A stretch of DNA of 64,000 nt from Aquanectria penicillioides (GCA_003415625.1 PYIU01000001.1:2728001-2792000); one strand, 5' to 3'; positions 44,617-58,802 are shown, counted from the first letter of the stretch. Notes: a model not told the origin generated them from the letters alone. A program made the numbers and translations.

Positions 44617-45512
44617 GGCGATAGTTGAGGATGATGAAGGTAGAAGAAGTTGTGTTCGAATGATGTGTGTTCGTGAGTTTGATTGATGAATTTGGGTAGG
44701 AATTAAGAGACATAAATGATTCATTTTATATTCAGGAAACTGTTCTTGAACGAATGTCATGTGGATGCCGCGTTCCGAAACCCTCGTATTTGCTGATCTA
44801 ATTTTGGTGCGTGCCCTTTGCACAGGACCGGAGCATTCCCACTGGCTGACATGACATGACGGTAAGCACTTGCTGATTCCTCTTTATTTTACGAATCGCA
44901 TTCCGAAGGGAATCCTTGCCGATCGCTGATACTTGAATCCTCATTGGGGCTTAGAGTAACATGGGATCGCAGATCGTCTCCACAAATTCATTTGAGAATA
45001 GCCGACTTTGTCCACATTGCTGGGGACTGTCAAAAAAGGGTTTTCACAACACATCGGATGTTACGTCTTATTTATTCCTCGTACTTACAAGGCGGTGCCA
45101 AAGCCGGAGGTTCCGTCGCTCCCAAACCTCTAGCAGAGTTGTGTCTTCGGAGAGAGCTGCTTTGAGCTAATTTATGCAAGATCTAAAACGTGCCTTCAAC
45201 TGGTAAGTAGAGAAACAGATGTCATCGCATGGCAGGCGCAAAATAGTTTCGGATATATGAGGTTGCTTAGAAAGGTTTGAACACACCATATTAACAACCG
45301 AGAAGGATTTCTTAAGTGTTTGTCCACCATTTTCCTGAGCGTTGGCAAATATCCAGTCACGAAGCCATACTTTCAACTGTCAAGTCTGTTGATGTAGATT
45401 TCAAATAGTGTGCCAAGAACTAATACGAGGTGCAATCGGTGAATTATATTAAATCATATACTTGTGGGATGGCCTGATTTTCCAATACTACTTTAATGGC
45501 GCATGCATTAAT
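44617..45512. other. Intergenic, no gene seen
   Basis: About 0.9 kb between the NLR stop and the secreted-protein start. Likely promoter of the latter; no coding motif is seen. Confidence 0.5.
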
Positions 45513-48106
45513 TCACGAGCCAACCAACCCGGCATCGGAGTCCATAACCCCTAGCACAGCCCTCTCCCTTGATCTTATGTCTATTTCTGTGTTCGAGAAC
45601 CCCGTATTTCCAAAAGCGGCAGCCACTTGGGTGGGCGTGATGGAGTACGTGCACGACATCGGCGCATCAAGGCCGACCATGAGGAGATCACGTACGGCCT
45701 GATGGTTGTTTCGATTTGCTGCCCACCAGAGTGGACTTCTATCCTCTGAATCCAGCCCATGCGGGTCACGTAACTTCAATAAATGAACAAAATATTCATG
45801 CTTGAGTCCGAAGTAGGTGGCGATATGGATCGCGGTGAAGCGTCCAGGACACAAGCTGGACCTGATGGATTCTGGGCCTGAAAACCAGTGCAACCGCCAG
45901 AAGATGTCAATGCTTGTTTCCTGATCATCTAGAAACTCAGTAAGAAGCTGCATTTGCCGAGGATCACGACAATCGGCTGCGTTCAGATGCTCGTGCCAAT
46001 ATCTAATGGTATATTCAAGAATGTCAAAATCGGGATTTGCGGATTCGAAAATTGACATCGCTTGCTCGCGAGAGGATGGTAGATGGGGCTGCAGTTTCGA
46101 TAATAGGTCCAGAGATAGGTAGCGCAAACACACTGCCGCTGCGAGACTGTTGCTCGACTTTAATTGCTGAACATTGTAGTACGCGGCGATTTCAGATAGT
46201 GTCTCAGATTTAGTCAGATATTGCCGAAGGTATTCGGTCACGGTGAAATGGATTGGATATAATGTCTTCTGCTTGCCCCTAGCAACGATCAGAGACCCGC
46301 AAGCGGAGACGATGGCGATCTCTGGAGATCCAGATAATCGCCGAGAGCGCTCAAACCCAGTTCGTCGATCGGCAGCTGGTTTGACGGCAAGGAGACCACA
46401 GACTTCATTGACTCTGAGTGGGCGCCGGGCCACATCTATCCAGAAAAACACCTTGTGGGCCAGCAATCTGCGAGCTTTTGGGAGCTCCTGTATACGATCA
46501 ATGATTCGATCGTAGTGATCCGATAAGCCGGCGGGAAGCTGACCATCACTGAGGCTCTGCAGCACTTCCTCATCGTTGGTTTGGTCATGAATGTGCTGTA
46601 ACATGAGCTTGACCCACAGGAACATGCCGTTTGCAGAAGCCAGTCTCTCTTTTATCAAGACAGCAATCTTAGGGTTATAGCTATCGTCCAGTTCTGACGC
46701 TATGAAGCGTTGAATATCAGATTGTGTCATATCCGGCTGGATGTCAATTGATACGGTGCTTTCGATTCGGGGTATTTCGGAAGCGTCAAATCCAGTACTG
46801 CGGCGAGTGCTAAGGATTTTGTGATGCTGGGGAATTCCTTCAAGCAGTTTTGCGACTGTGGATTTCTGAACACATTCGTCATATGAGTCAAAGGTGAGAT
46901 ATACGGGCGGTAAAAAGCCCAGTAGCTGGAAGAATAACTCCTTAACTTCGCTATAAGGTGCCATTTGGCTGTCGCTGCTGCGGTAGGCATCAATCAAGAG
47001 GGCTCTCGTTTCATTGCTCGTGTTAGCCAGCTGGCTGGTCCAAGATTTTAACAGCGCAGTGGCCGTCACTCGTTCTCGATCCGCACCGCAGAACAGAAAG
47101 TAGGTACAGATTTGGTTATGCGAAGTTGCGAGATGTTCGATGAGTTTCGTATATAGATAGGTCTTTCCGGAGCCAGGAGGACCGGTAACCCAAAGCATTC
47201 TTGTGGCATCCTCGGACAATAGTTGTGAAAGTTCTGGCCGCGTGAGGATCCATTCACATGTGCCAGGAAGAATGTTAACGACATCTAATTCCTCATTGCA
47301 CTGGCGCGCACCAAGCCAACGTTTTGCGTTTTCCAAGGCTACTTCAATTAGCTTTAGTCATTTTGGATCTCTAGATCACGCACATATTGCAGCCTCCTGC
47401 GTCTTCATTTGCGACTTTATTTGGGTCAATTCTTTCCTTGCCCGAGACTCTTCAACCATATGGGCTAAGGTCGCTTCTCGGTCGATGAGCTCATTTTGCT
47501 GATTAATTTGCACCATGCATTCTTTAAAGTCCTGACCAACGGGTTTCCATAGTAGTCGAGCCATTAATCGAAATGATGACTTTTCAAATACTTTTTTGGC
47601 TGAAGCGACAAACTTGATGACTTCAAGGTACATACTTAGCAATGCTTTTCGGAGTGATCCATGGTTTGGAAATAATCTTTCGTACGCTTGAAATCTCGGC
47701 AAAGAGAGTCCAATGAGCTCAAACATCCCCATCAAGTCGAGAAACAAATTCTTGTGTTCCTTGGCAACCTGGATTCAATTAGCCAGAAATGCCGCAATAA
47801 CTTGGACTTAGTCGCGATGTCTACCTGAAGTAGAATCCTCAGAGCACCCCAAGTTGGTGACAAGATGTCCGGTGCAACATTAACAAATACATCCATGGCG
47901 GTTCCAAACCGTTCAAGCGTTGTCAAGATTGGGTGCATTCTTTCCAAGAATATGTGGAGTTTGCTTGTGCGTGCTTGAGCTAGCTGTGAGCCTTTTAAGT
48001 CGTCTATGATGTCTTCCAGCTTGGACCGGCCATAGCGCTCCTTTTCACTGGGAGAAAGGAGCAATCGAGAGACCTGAACAGCCTCTTCCCAGAGAGCAGA
48101 CTCCAT
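45513..48106 (-). CDS. NLR-type protein: DUF7708-like N-terminus, NACHT ATPase, ankyrin repeats
   Basis: Three exons, 48106-47825, 47768-47384 and 47338-45513, total 2493 nt (830 aa). The introns are 56 and about 45 bp; a 42-bp alternative acceptor at 47342 is also in frame. The helical N-terminus (WEEAVQVSRLLLSPSEKERY, GALRILLQVAKEH, coiled region with ELIDREATLAHM) matches the DUF7708-type part found at the front of fungal NLRs. NACHT Walker A GPPGSGKT is at about 275-282 and the Walker B-like strand VYLTFDSYDEC near 368-378. A winged-helix region and a few ankyrin-like repeats (FTAIHIATYFGLKHEY, SPLWWAANRNNHQAVRDLL) end the protein. Such proteins act in non-self recognition and incompatibility. 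The repeat domain is short for the class. Confidence 0.87.
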
Positions 48107-48634
48107 TGTGGTCTGTTGGGGTCATTCAACTTGGAACATCTCGGCATAGATAATGCCTAAGAGATGCAGGCGGGGTACCAGGGTGAATATTTATATGAGT
48201 CACCCGCAGATATTCAGCTGCTTGTCACGCCTGCACTGCCACGGCACGGCACTTATCAACTGTGCTGTCCGACGTAAATTGTGCCAAGGTTGCGGGGTTT
48301 CTAGATCCTTATCAATCCTTTGACAAGGATCCCATCAGGACAGTGCGAATCCGGAATACGCTTTGCCGATTGGGAGACAGCTTCCTTTTCAGCAACGATC
48401 ACATTTCACTTGATAAGACGACACCGAGAAAGTTCTATCAACTTAACGACTAGATAGCCGATGCAAAAACCTCGCTTTTGAGACACTTATCACAATTAAG
48501 CAAGAGAAACCCCTCGATGGTTCTTGAGATATTGAAATCCCAGACTTAGACATCACTGTACATTAAAAGACTTGAAGCAAGATAAAAAAGATGTTCCCAA
48601 GTTCAGTTAGGTCTGTCTGAGATGCACAACTGAT
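48107..48634. other. Intergenic, NLR promoter
   Basis: About 0.5 kb separating the NLR start from the end of the maltase pseudogene. No gene is seen. Confidence 0.5.
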
Positions 48635-50428
<1,794 letters not shown>

Positions 50429-50656
50429 ACTTGACCCGATTTAATACAGCCATAATGAAAGAAGTGGCGAATGTGGCTGACGGCGAGAATAAATCTAGCG
50501 GGCTGGGAATGAAGAGAAATCGATCTCATTGTCAAGCCTTGGACACCGTATTGATGAGGAAGAAGCTCCCAAAGAACAGTGGGGCGATCGATGGAGAATC
50601 AGCGTCCAGAGGAGCAAAAAGATTGAGTTTAAATCGGACCGAGGATAGTCGAAAGT

Positions 50657-50886
50657 TGATTGGATCATTATCGCACCGAAAGGCGGGAGCCGGTCCCAAG
50701 AGACGGACATTTCCCCAAGACGACCGGGGATGGAACCCATTGGTTCATTATCTCCCCGAGAGGATCAGGAGCCGCATTTTATTCTTACTTGGTCACTGAG
50801 CTCGTTGGATTATTATCGCACCGAGATGACTAGGACACCCTGCTGAACTAGGGGAAGAAGACAACTCATTGGATCATTGTGGCGAC
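50657..50886 (+). repeat. Four imperfect direct repeats with core TTGGATCATTATCGCACCGA
   Basis: A core of about 20-25 bp recurs near 50657, 50737, 50801 and 50865, spaced 80, 64 and 64 bp, for example TTGGATCATTATCGCACCGA and TTGGATTATTATCGCACCGA. The intervening DNA does not repeat, so it is not a simple tandem duplication. It lies in the shared upstream region of the divergent maltase and permease relics. Confidence 0.6.
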
Positions 50887-51282
50887 AATTAACCATAAGT
50901 GGGTTAGCAGACAAGCTAACGTCATTACACGCCCAGAATTAGAAGTGTTTGCTTGATCAGATATCGAATGACTTGGTGACAACGGCAAGACCTTCTCCTC
51001 ATTGTCCAGCCAGCGCCATCTCGGCCAGTTTTGTAGTTTCGACCTCTCTTAGCCGAAAAGAATGAACTTCTCCCCAACATAGACACTTGTTTGCCCCTTA
51101 CCTCGCGGGGTTCTCAATAGATAAGGTGATTTTCTACAAGGGGCTCCTGGCGATAAGACGCCCTGCCTCATATGAGTGTATGGTCGAAAAGTATCTAATA
51201 GACTCGAGTTCAACATCCCCTGGAGTGTTCCAATAGAATATCGCCATCAATATTGTTCATCTTCATCCTCTTTTTCTCAAAG
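50887..51282. other. Spacer before the permease relic
   Basis: About 0.4 kb. The N-terminal third of the permease would be expected here but is not readable, so it has been deleted or eroded beyond recognition. Confidence 0.5.
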
Positions 51283-51755
51283 AACCTGGTTCAATTATTG
51301 ATTGGAGAAATGTTGATTACAATTCCAAGGGGCATCTTCCAAAAAATTACCACAACCTACGCTTCAGAAGTCTGCCCTACCCATCTTCGCGCCTACCCCA
51401 CGACCTACATCAATGCTTAGTGGGTTTTAGGCCAGCTCATCGCATCAGGAATGCTTCGCACGATGCTCCTGCGAGATGACAAGTGGGGTTATAAAATCCC
51501 GTTTGCGCTTCAGTAGATGTGGCCTATACCTCTAATGATCGGCATCTTCTTTGCCCCTAAATCTCCATAGTGGCTACTAGGGGGGATAACCGCATTGATG
51601 AAGCCAAGCAGTCACTTAATCGCTTGACGATGAACGATGAGGTTTCGTTTAATGCCGATGAAACTATTTCGATGATCATCTATACAAACAAAACAAAGAA
51701 GGAAACTCAATCCAGTGTGACATACTTTGATCTATTCAAAGGTACTGACAGGTAA
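51283..51755 (+). pseudogene. Decayed maltose/alpha-glucoside permease fragment
   Basis: The plus strand shows the middle of an MFS MAL-type permease: LLIGEMLITIPRGIFQ, TTTYASEVCPTHLRAYPTTY, GQLIASGMLRTM, GYKIPFALQ then TAG, MWPIPLMIGIFFAPKSP then TAG. A one-base shift near 51570 gives RIDEAKQSLNRLTM, DETISMIIYTNKTKKE and YFDLFKGTD at the end. Both stops after FALQ and after KSP fall at conserved Trp codons (TGG to TAG). A third TAG occurs after YINA. Helices 1-4 and everything after the central loop are missing. It is related to the intact transporter at 31.7 kb but carries different residues, so it is a distinct paralogue. Confidence 0.88.
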
Positions 51756-52001
51756 ACAAAGAGCGGGACTCTCGGCAAAGACTATTGATTGGGAAATGCA
51801 ACGACAAACCCTTGTGTACAGTTGCTAAGGGAGAAGAAGAAAGGAGGCCTTGTGAAAGAGCCGAGCTGCCACACCAAAGTCCATAGCCATAGATAGCCTG
51901 GTGATGAAGAGGTCAATTTGTTGAAGTTCAGTTAGGCCACCAAATCCACGTTCCTGCAAGAGTGTCTCTTCTCATGCTGCACCAGTCGCGTCACCGTCGA
52001 G

Positions 52002-53056
52002 CTAAGCTTGTTTTTTCTCCACCCACTGTGCCGTTAGCTTCAGTGCTGGCTGTGCTGGGTCTTGTTTTGCGGGGCCTTGTTGTGAGCGCCAATGGACCAG
52101 GAAAGTGTTGTCAAGTACTGGGAAGATATTAATCACACGCATGAAGCCAAGGTCAATATGAGATGGGATATTGGTGTCAGCGACAGGCAAGTCGACGCTC
52201 AAGGGGGCAAGGATGCTACAGAAGGAGGGCAAAAGGGCCATATGCCTTTCGTGGAGGTACATCTCCCAAAAAAGCATCTGCCACCTCGCAATTTCATTAT
52301 CGTCCTCAAGCTGAAGGCAGTGAAGATTTAGTGCCTGCAGCATGGTGATACCTTCACGAAGTATAGCAAAGTTGCAGTCATAGTCATGTCTTCCAAGAGT
52401 GGTCATACAGACGCTCAAGAAGACTGTAGTGAGGAGGCGTTTGACGGTGACGGTTAGAGTGCTTAAACAACCACTGCTTGGGTCATCTGAGTCCAGTTCA
52501 ACTGCCCGAAGCGCTCTCATGCTGCAATTTATCAGTTCCATCAGCAGCGTGGCAATCTCCCCGTATGGAGCCCAGGATGACCGTGTCCGGTCAATTGTAA
52601 TGGCCGCGAAGGCATGAACGAGGGCCATATCCTCGGCGCTACTGTCCATAGTTCCAATGGCTTACCGCATCTCCGTGGGCGGGATTATAGGATTCAAGGG
52701 TAAACAAACTCAGAAAACTAAGGGAGCATGTTGAGAAAGAAGCCTGGGCTACGAGCGGCAGCTGACGGCGTATCGAGCTGGCGTGGGATCGTATCAACAG
52801 TCATGTTGCCGCGTCTCGCGCCTCGCAACTAGGCAATAAGCTAGCCACAAAGTCTATGTCTGCGCCTGCTTGCTGGAGCTGAAAAGGTGCATTGGAGATT
52901 GAGATGGGCACACTGCGTGCAAGGCCAGGCCCCGTGGCATTTGACCATGTGGAAGCGGCAGCCTTCGCAGGCCCGACCTTTGGAGCTGGTCATTTGGGCC
53001 GAGCTTAGGTTATCATGGAGGTTTGATCCGAATGATTCAGCTTGGTTCTCTTCCAT
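52002..53056 (-). pseudogene. Decayed Zn2Cys6 transcription activator, MAL-regulator-like
   Basis: A start at 53056 leads to a Gal4-type zinc cluster ACEGCRFHMVKC...CTQCAHLNLQC with spacing C-x2-C-x6-C-x5-C-x2-C-x6-C. The frame ends shortly after at 52844. Eroded sequence with stops and shifts (about 52840-52650) still shows FLNMLP and a YNPAHGDA-like piece. Then a 215-codon frame, 52649-52002, carries the middle homology region: DMALVHAFAAITIDRTRSS, ILREGITMLQALNLHC, ARWQMLFWEMYLHER and GFMRVINIFPVLDNTFL. This layout is that of maltose-responsive (MalR/Mal13-like) activators. Position beside maltase and permease relics supports that role. The linker damage and lack of a C-terminal continuation indicate a pseudogene. 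Confidence 0.75.
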
Positions 53057-55842
53057 TCTCTTCTCTTATTCTATGGCAAACACAAGCATTGTCTTCAATA
53101 AAATGAACCATTACTGGGCTGTGGAGATGACAAGGAAGCATTCTACCCCACTGCTGGCCACGACCCTACTACCTAATGTCATGGCGACGGCGACGCCTAC
53201 ACAGAACTAATCCACTTGAGAGTGAAGTAAGCGGTGAAAATGGGCAGAAACTGGGCCCTGTGACTCTGAGATGCGTGCATGATGGTGTGGTGTAACACGG
53301 ACTAAGCGACGTTATGATGACGCGTCAATGACCTGGTGGAACAAATCATCACCAACTCCAGCAACATCGAGGGGACCACACATCAGAGGAGCGCGAATTC
53401 TGACAATTTCGAGGAGAGAGATTGAGTATTTCGCAAATCACAAAGCTGCCAGTACAACTCGGATATCCCATCACTGTAAGCTGCAAATGATGATACCAGT
53501 GTACATTAACTACCCTACACCACCCGTCTTGCCTACAATTATTACTCGCAGCGTAACGCAAGCATTGAGCCAGGCTGGGATAGTTAGCATCCATTAGAAG
53601 AAACCGATGCAGGTCAATGAGAGCCGCAATTCCAATTTTCACGACCAACTGCAATGGATTACAACATTTGGCGTGGTAGACACACTAAGTTGTCCGTCAT
53701 CACAATTCAGCACCATCACGGAATCACCCACTATTTCCCCCGATTCATTTGGTTACACACACTTCCTGAGCTTTTCTCATTGCATTACGCTCGGCAATTT
53801 GCAGCACCTTGCATTTTCCTACCCATATTTCACGATGAAGGAATATGCCTCTGTCTTCGCTCCTGCCAGCCAGCCACGCAAAAAAATTTCCTTCCTTTTT
53901 GGGGTGGATGATGCCGATTCCTTGAAAAATGCCGTATTTCGCTGTCATTCATGCGCAAACGCAGCTCGATCTTAGCAGCAATTGGCCATCCCGACACCAC
54001 TCGCGAGGGGCAAGAACGAACTATTGAATTCCAGGCTTAGCACATATTGCTATAAATTTCAGCCGGCTTTGGCTTTTTTGGCTTCAACACGATGTTTCTC
54101 TGAATGGCATCATTTAGCGCACACTAATTGGGTAGTGGGTGGAGATTTGAAATGCGGCAGGCTGGACACGCACGAAGAATGCTGCAGAGGGCTGCAGATG
54201 GCGCTGCAGCGGAACGTGTTGGCGAGTGGAACATGCTTGCCAGCGAGATTCCAGCTCGTCCAACGGTGACAGCCCGGTGGCCTCAGTGGCTTTTGCGGTG
54301 AGGGCTTTTAAGAGTATAAGCATGATGTGAGAGTACGTGGAACGCGCTTTGCCGTTGTGGCTTGGGGCAACGCCGCGGCACAATCAATTTGCAATTGTCG
54401 TCGGTGGCAAAACGCGCAGGCTGGTCGGAGTTGGCTCAATAATACCTAGTTCGGGGGAAAGGCCTTCTACATGGTAGCCGATGAGCTGATCCCCAGCATG
54501 GATTTTTCACCAAAACAAGCCACACCGATGTTAGCCAGCCGGATGGGCCGCCCAAGGAGCGGGAACTCCTGGCCGTGAGCAGCAGAACAAGCACAGGCAC
54601 AGGCCCAGGCACGGCACGGCGAGGAACAAGGACAGCACAGGGCACAGAGCACCCAGCACGTAGCATACGACAGCGTAGAAGGGAAAAAAAAAAAGGGTGC
54701 GAGGGTGGAGTTGTAGTAGGAGGAGGAGGAGGAGGAGGAGGAGGTGGAGAAGAACGAGGAGGAAGAGGCGGCGGCTAGAGACTGGCCTAAATCGAAACCG
54801 CACCAACCTTGGCACCACGATCCGAGACCAAGATCAACGGAAACAACGTGCCAAGGCCTTGGTTCTTCCTCGTCGTCTTCCCCCCTCCTTCTTCCTCTTC
54901 TTCCTCCTCAGGGCCAAGCATCGCCATCCATGGATGCGAGCAGCCTGGAGAGATTCGTTCGGGGAATACCCCGCGCCACGACCCAAAAGACCGGGCTGCA
55001 GGGGGTGTTACCGGATCCATCTTGTAGACTGCCGATGCCGAGTCCAGCCCACGCGTGCGTGCATGGAGCTACCGAATCTACTACTACTGTAGGTAGGTAG
55101 CATGTATGTATTCGCAGGGCGCCAGCAGCTCGTCCAAGAACTCCACGGCCTAAGTCGATCCCGGCTAGCTAGCTGAGGCGGATCTCAGCCTCGACCGGCC
55201 TAGGCCCCCACCAGCGGCGCACCACGACGGTGGGAGGATGCAGGGGCCGACCAAATGAGACCAAGGGGCTGCTGGTGAGGATATCTTCCGGCTACGCCAT
55301 GGTGGCATGTAAGATTACTGGCCAAGTCGAGACCAGACCCGGCACAGCTGCTGGCTTAGATCAACACCGCCGCCAAGCTTGGCAAACTGCCTTGGTTCCG
55401 TGCCGTAGATACTTTTTCTTGTTTTATTTTTTTCTCCGGCATCCTGTTTGGGCGCCTGGGATGCCTAGCTGGTCGACGCCTTCCATGCATTGGCTGGCGA
55501 CAGTTGCGTCCGAGGCAAGCTAACAGTAAAATACGTCCGTAGCTTGTAGTAGTCCCTTCTCCTGAACGTCGATCCAATCGATCATCCATGCGCATGTGGC
55601 CCCCTAGTCGGTAGTCAATGGCATCGTCTTGTGAAGTTTTTCTTTTTCTACTCGTCTTCTATTCTATTTCTCGTTCCTATTTTCCCCTTCGACTTCTCTT
55701 GTAAGGGTTGATACATTCGCTCAATCGTACAGTATTTGACGCACCACGGCCTCTACGGCTTACATTCGTTTCACCTTCGTCTTCAGTTGCGTCGTCCTGC
55801 GTCTCAACCCGTCATTCGTTCATCGACGGTTCCTACGCAGAG
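53057..55842. other. Long gene-free region upstream of the deacetylase gene
   Basis: About 2.8 kb. It includes low-complexity GC-rich DNA (54560-55060) and an AGG repeat. A pyrimidine-rich leader around 55630-55700 precedes the deacetylase. Several frames are open because of low complexity, but none has a domain. A long promoter would suit a regulated surface enzyme. Confidence 0.55.
54718..54744. repeat. (AGG)n microsatellite
   Basis: About nine AGG triplets in a purine-rich context, preceded by an A-run at about 54684-54694. Noncoding. Confidence 0.85.
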
Positions 55843-58802
55843 ATGCGTTGTCTCGCCATCGCCACGGCCGTCCTCGGCTTACTTAGAGTCGGGGATGCTG
55901 CCGTTCACGGTCGAAACCTGCAGCATGCTCGCTCCACCGTTCCCTTGGGACCCAGCGATGCCAATGAAATCACCATTGCTGAACTGTCCAGCAGTCTCGA
56001 GGGCTTCGAGACCACCGGCTCCGTCGAGTTCATCCCTCGCGTTGAGGGCAGCGTGGACTCAGTTGCTGCATTCAAGCTCGACACTCTTGGCGGAGACCGC
56101 AAACGCCAGACCCTCACCAGCACCAGCATCAGCACCTCGGTCAGGAGCTTGACTGCTGGCTCCAAGTACACCGTCTCCTTCAACTACTCTGTCCGGTTTG
56201 CTACCAAGGCCAACACCTGCCGCATCCAGGTCAACTGGGACAATGTCAACATCGGCAACACCGCCTACTTCCCGGTGACGCTGGTCTCTGTGGGCTACAA
56301 CTGGATTCCTTTCACCGGAACTGTCACCCCCACGGCTACGACTGGAACCCTCAAGCTTGTCGTCTCGTGCTCCAGCCTCTCTGCTCAGGTTTACATCAAC
56401 AACATTGCCGTAACCAAGGCCACAGTCGCAACCACATCGACCACCACCGCCAAGGTTTCCTCAACCACTACCACTGCCAAGAGTTCCACCTCTAGCGCCG
56501 CCAGTACCACCACCACAAGCTCCGTTTTGAGCACCACGACCACCACCAGCATCTCTCCCAGCACTACCACCACAAGCTCCGTTTTGAGCACCACGACCAC
56601 CACTAGCATCTCTACCAGCACTTCCGTCTCTAGTAGTACCACCGTCTCCAGCAGCACCGCCGTCTCCAGCAGCACCACCGTCTCCAGCAGCACTACTGTC
56701 TCTAGCACCCCATCCAGCACCCCCACCGCTAGTGTTGGCGATGCCACCGTCGACAGCACCATCCTTGTCATTGCCTCAAGCAGCGACTCTGCTTCTGCCG
56801 GAAGCCTTGGTCTCTTGGGCTACGGAATCCCTTACGAGACCCTCATCGTCCCCCAGGCTGGTGTGGCTCTGCCTACTCTCAACTCGTCTGCTACTCATGG
56901 CAACTACGGCGGTATCATCATCGTCGACTCTGTCTCATACCTGTACTCAACAGGCTGGGCCAGCGCTATCACCGCTGACCAATGGACCGCCATTTACAGC
57001 TATCAGACTAGCTTCCACGTCCGCATGGTGCGCATTAACGAGTACCCCGGCCCCAACTTTGGCACCACCACAACTTCCGGCGGTGGATGCTGTGGCGACA
57101 CCGTCTCTCAGAGCATTAGCTTCAGCGATGTCAGCGATTTCCCTACTGCTAATCTCAAGGCGTAAGTGAACCATTTCAACTGTTCAATGACTCTTACTGA
57201 CAACCTATCAGCAACGCCGAGGTCTCCACCTCTGGTCTCTGGCATGTTCCTGCAACTATCACCGACACCACTACCACTAAGCAGGTCGCCAAGTTCGGCA
57301 TCGCGACAGGATTTGCCACCGAGACCGTTGCCGGAGTCATCAACAACTTCAGCGGCCGCGAACAGTTTGTCTGGTTCATCGGCTGGGCTCCTTCTTGGTC
57401 CCTGACGTCGGCCTACCTCCAGCATGCTCACATCCATTGGATGACCCGCGGTGTCTTCCTTGGTAAGCGCAAGATTCACCTGAGCTGCCAAATCGATGAC
57501 CTTCAGATCGCCACTGAGCTCTACTACCCCACCGGCGGCGCTGACTTCAAGATTGCCATCGCCGACCTCGAGGCTCATGTGACTTGGCAGACCAACATCA
57601 ACAAGCGCCTCCCTACCGGATCCGACTTTTGGCTCGAGCTCGGCCACAACGGTAACGGCGATCTCATCACTGCCACCCTCGCTGACCAACAAGGAGTTTG
57701 CGTTCCCGACGATACTGTTTACTACAATTCGCCTCCTGCTACAGCCCTAGAGTTCCAAAAGGTGCTCGGCACTGGCGAGGATGTTTGGCCTGCTGCCTAC
57801 GAGACATACAACTGGACCAAGACCTGCGCTCAGCTGGATACCTTTGCATCCTGGTTCATGGTTGCCAGCAACCGCAACCAGTTTGCTCACGTTTCCCACA
57901 CCTTCACTCACATGAGCTTGAACAACGCCACCTATCACGATGTTAAGCGTGAGATCCAGTTCAACCAGGCCTGGATGAAGCAGACTGGAATCGACCAATC
58001 TACTCGCTTCTCAGCTCATGGTCTTATCCCCCCTGCCATCACTGGAATGCACAATGGTGACGCCATCAAGGCTTGGATGGATAACGGCATTTTCTATGTG
58101 GTCGGCGACAACACCCGCCCTGTGCTTCGAAACTCGGCCAATGCCTACTGGCCCCTTATTACCACTGTTGCTGCCAACGGATACGACGGACTTACCATTG
58201 TGCCTCGATTCTCTACAGCCATTTATTTCAACTGCGCAACGATGGAATGCACCCTCAAGGAGTGGATTGCTACCTCAGCTGGAAGTGGCGACTATTTCAA
58301 CCTCTTGGCTGTTTCTAAGGCTTCTACTCTTCGCAACCTTCTTGCTCTGATGTCGGATCCCTACATGTTCCATCAAGCAAACATGCATCAGACTACAGTT
58401 GATTCCATCACCATTGGAACCCAAACCGGCAAGATGTCCCTGGTTATGTCATGGACCGAGACAATGGTCCAAGAGCTGATGCGCTTGACCAACTGGCCTA
58501 TTAAGTCGCTGAAGCACGATGATGTTGCCAAGTACTTCCTTGATCGCAAGGCCGCGGACGACTGCAACCCTAAGCTGTCTTACTCTTACTCCACTGACGG
58601 CAAGTCCATTAAGGCTGTTACTGTCAGCACCAACAGCAACACGTGCTCTGTTCCCATTCCCGTTACCATCCCCTCGGGATCCTCTGCCGCCTCTGGAGGC
58701 TCCGTTACCTCTGATGTGGTGGGCTCTGAGCCCCCTATCCAGTGGGTCACCCTCAACGGATCCCCGGTGACCCTCACTCTGAGCTCTCCCGTCTCCCTTT
58801 AA
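55843..58802 (+). CDS. Secreted Agd3-like polysaccharide deacetylase (CE18) with extra N-terminal module
   Basis: Two exons, 55843-57161 and 57212-58802, with a 50-bp intron (GTAAGT..CAG), give 2910 nt (969 aa). A signal peptide (MRCLAIATAVLGLLRVGDA) is followed by a beta-sandwich-like module at about 45-190 (SGSVEF-type strands, AGSKYTVSFNY, YNWIPFTGTV, QVYINNIAV). A Ser/Thr/Val linker occupies about 191-295. The rest matches Agd3: ILVIASSSD, GYGIPYETLIVPQAG, FVWFIGWAPSW, metal Asp in QIDDLQ (535/536), and HVSHTFTHMS with His669 and His673. In Aspergillus Agd3 partly deacetylates galactosaminogalactan, making the wall polymer adhesive. The added module and linker lengthen this protein beyond the Aspergillus form. 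No other GAG-cluster gene (Sph3, Ega3, Gtb3, Uge3) is in the window. Confidence 0.9.
56503..56616 (+). repeat. Two near-identical 57-bp coding repeats in the Ser/Thr linker
   Basis: A 57-bp unit encoding about STTTTSSVLSTTTTTSIS is present twice in tandem (56503-56559 and 56560-56616) with only a few mismatches. From about 56623 to 56712 five 15-bp units encoding VSSST-like pentapeptides follow. The linker is thus expandable by slippage or unequal exchange and is a likely O-mannosylated stalk. Confidence 0.85.

Noticed and set aside
54575..55100. Several long frames in low-complexity GC-rich DNA
   Set aside because: They arise from AGG/TCC repeats and encode Gly, Glu or Leu runs without domain or start context.
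56391..57692. Long minus-strand frames (126 and 194 codons) opposite the deacetylase gene
   Set aside because: They are mirror images of Ser/Thr-rich and high-GC coding sequence on the plus strand; the plus gene has domains, signal peptide and intron.
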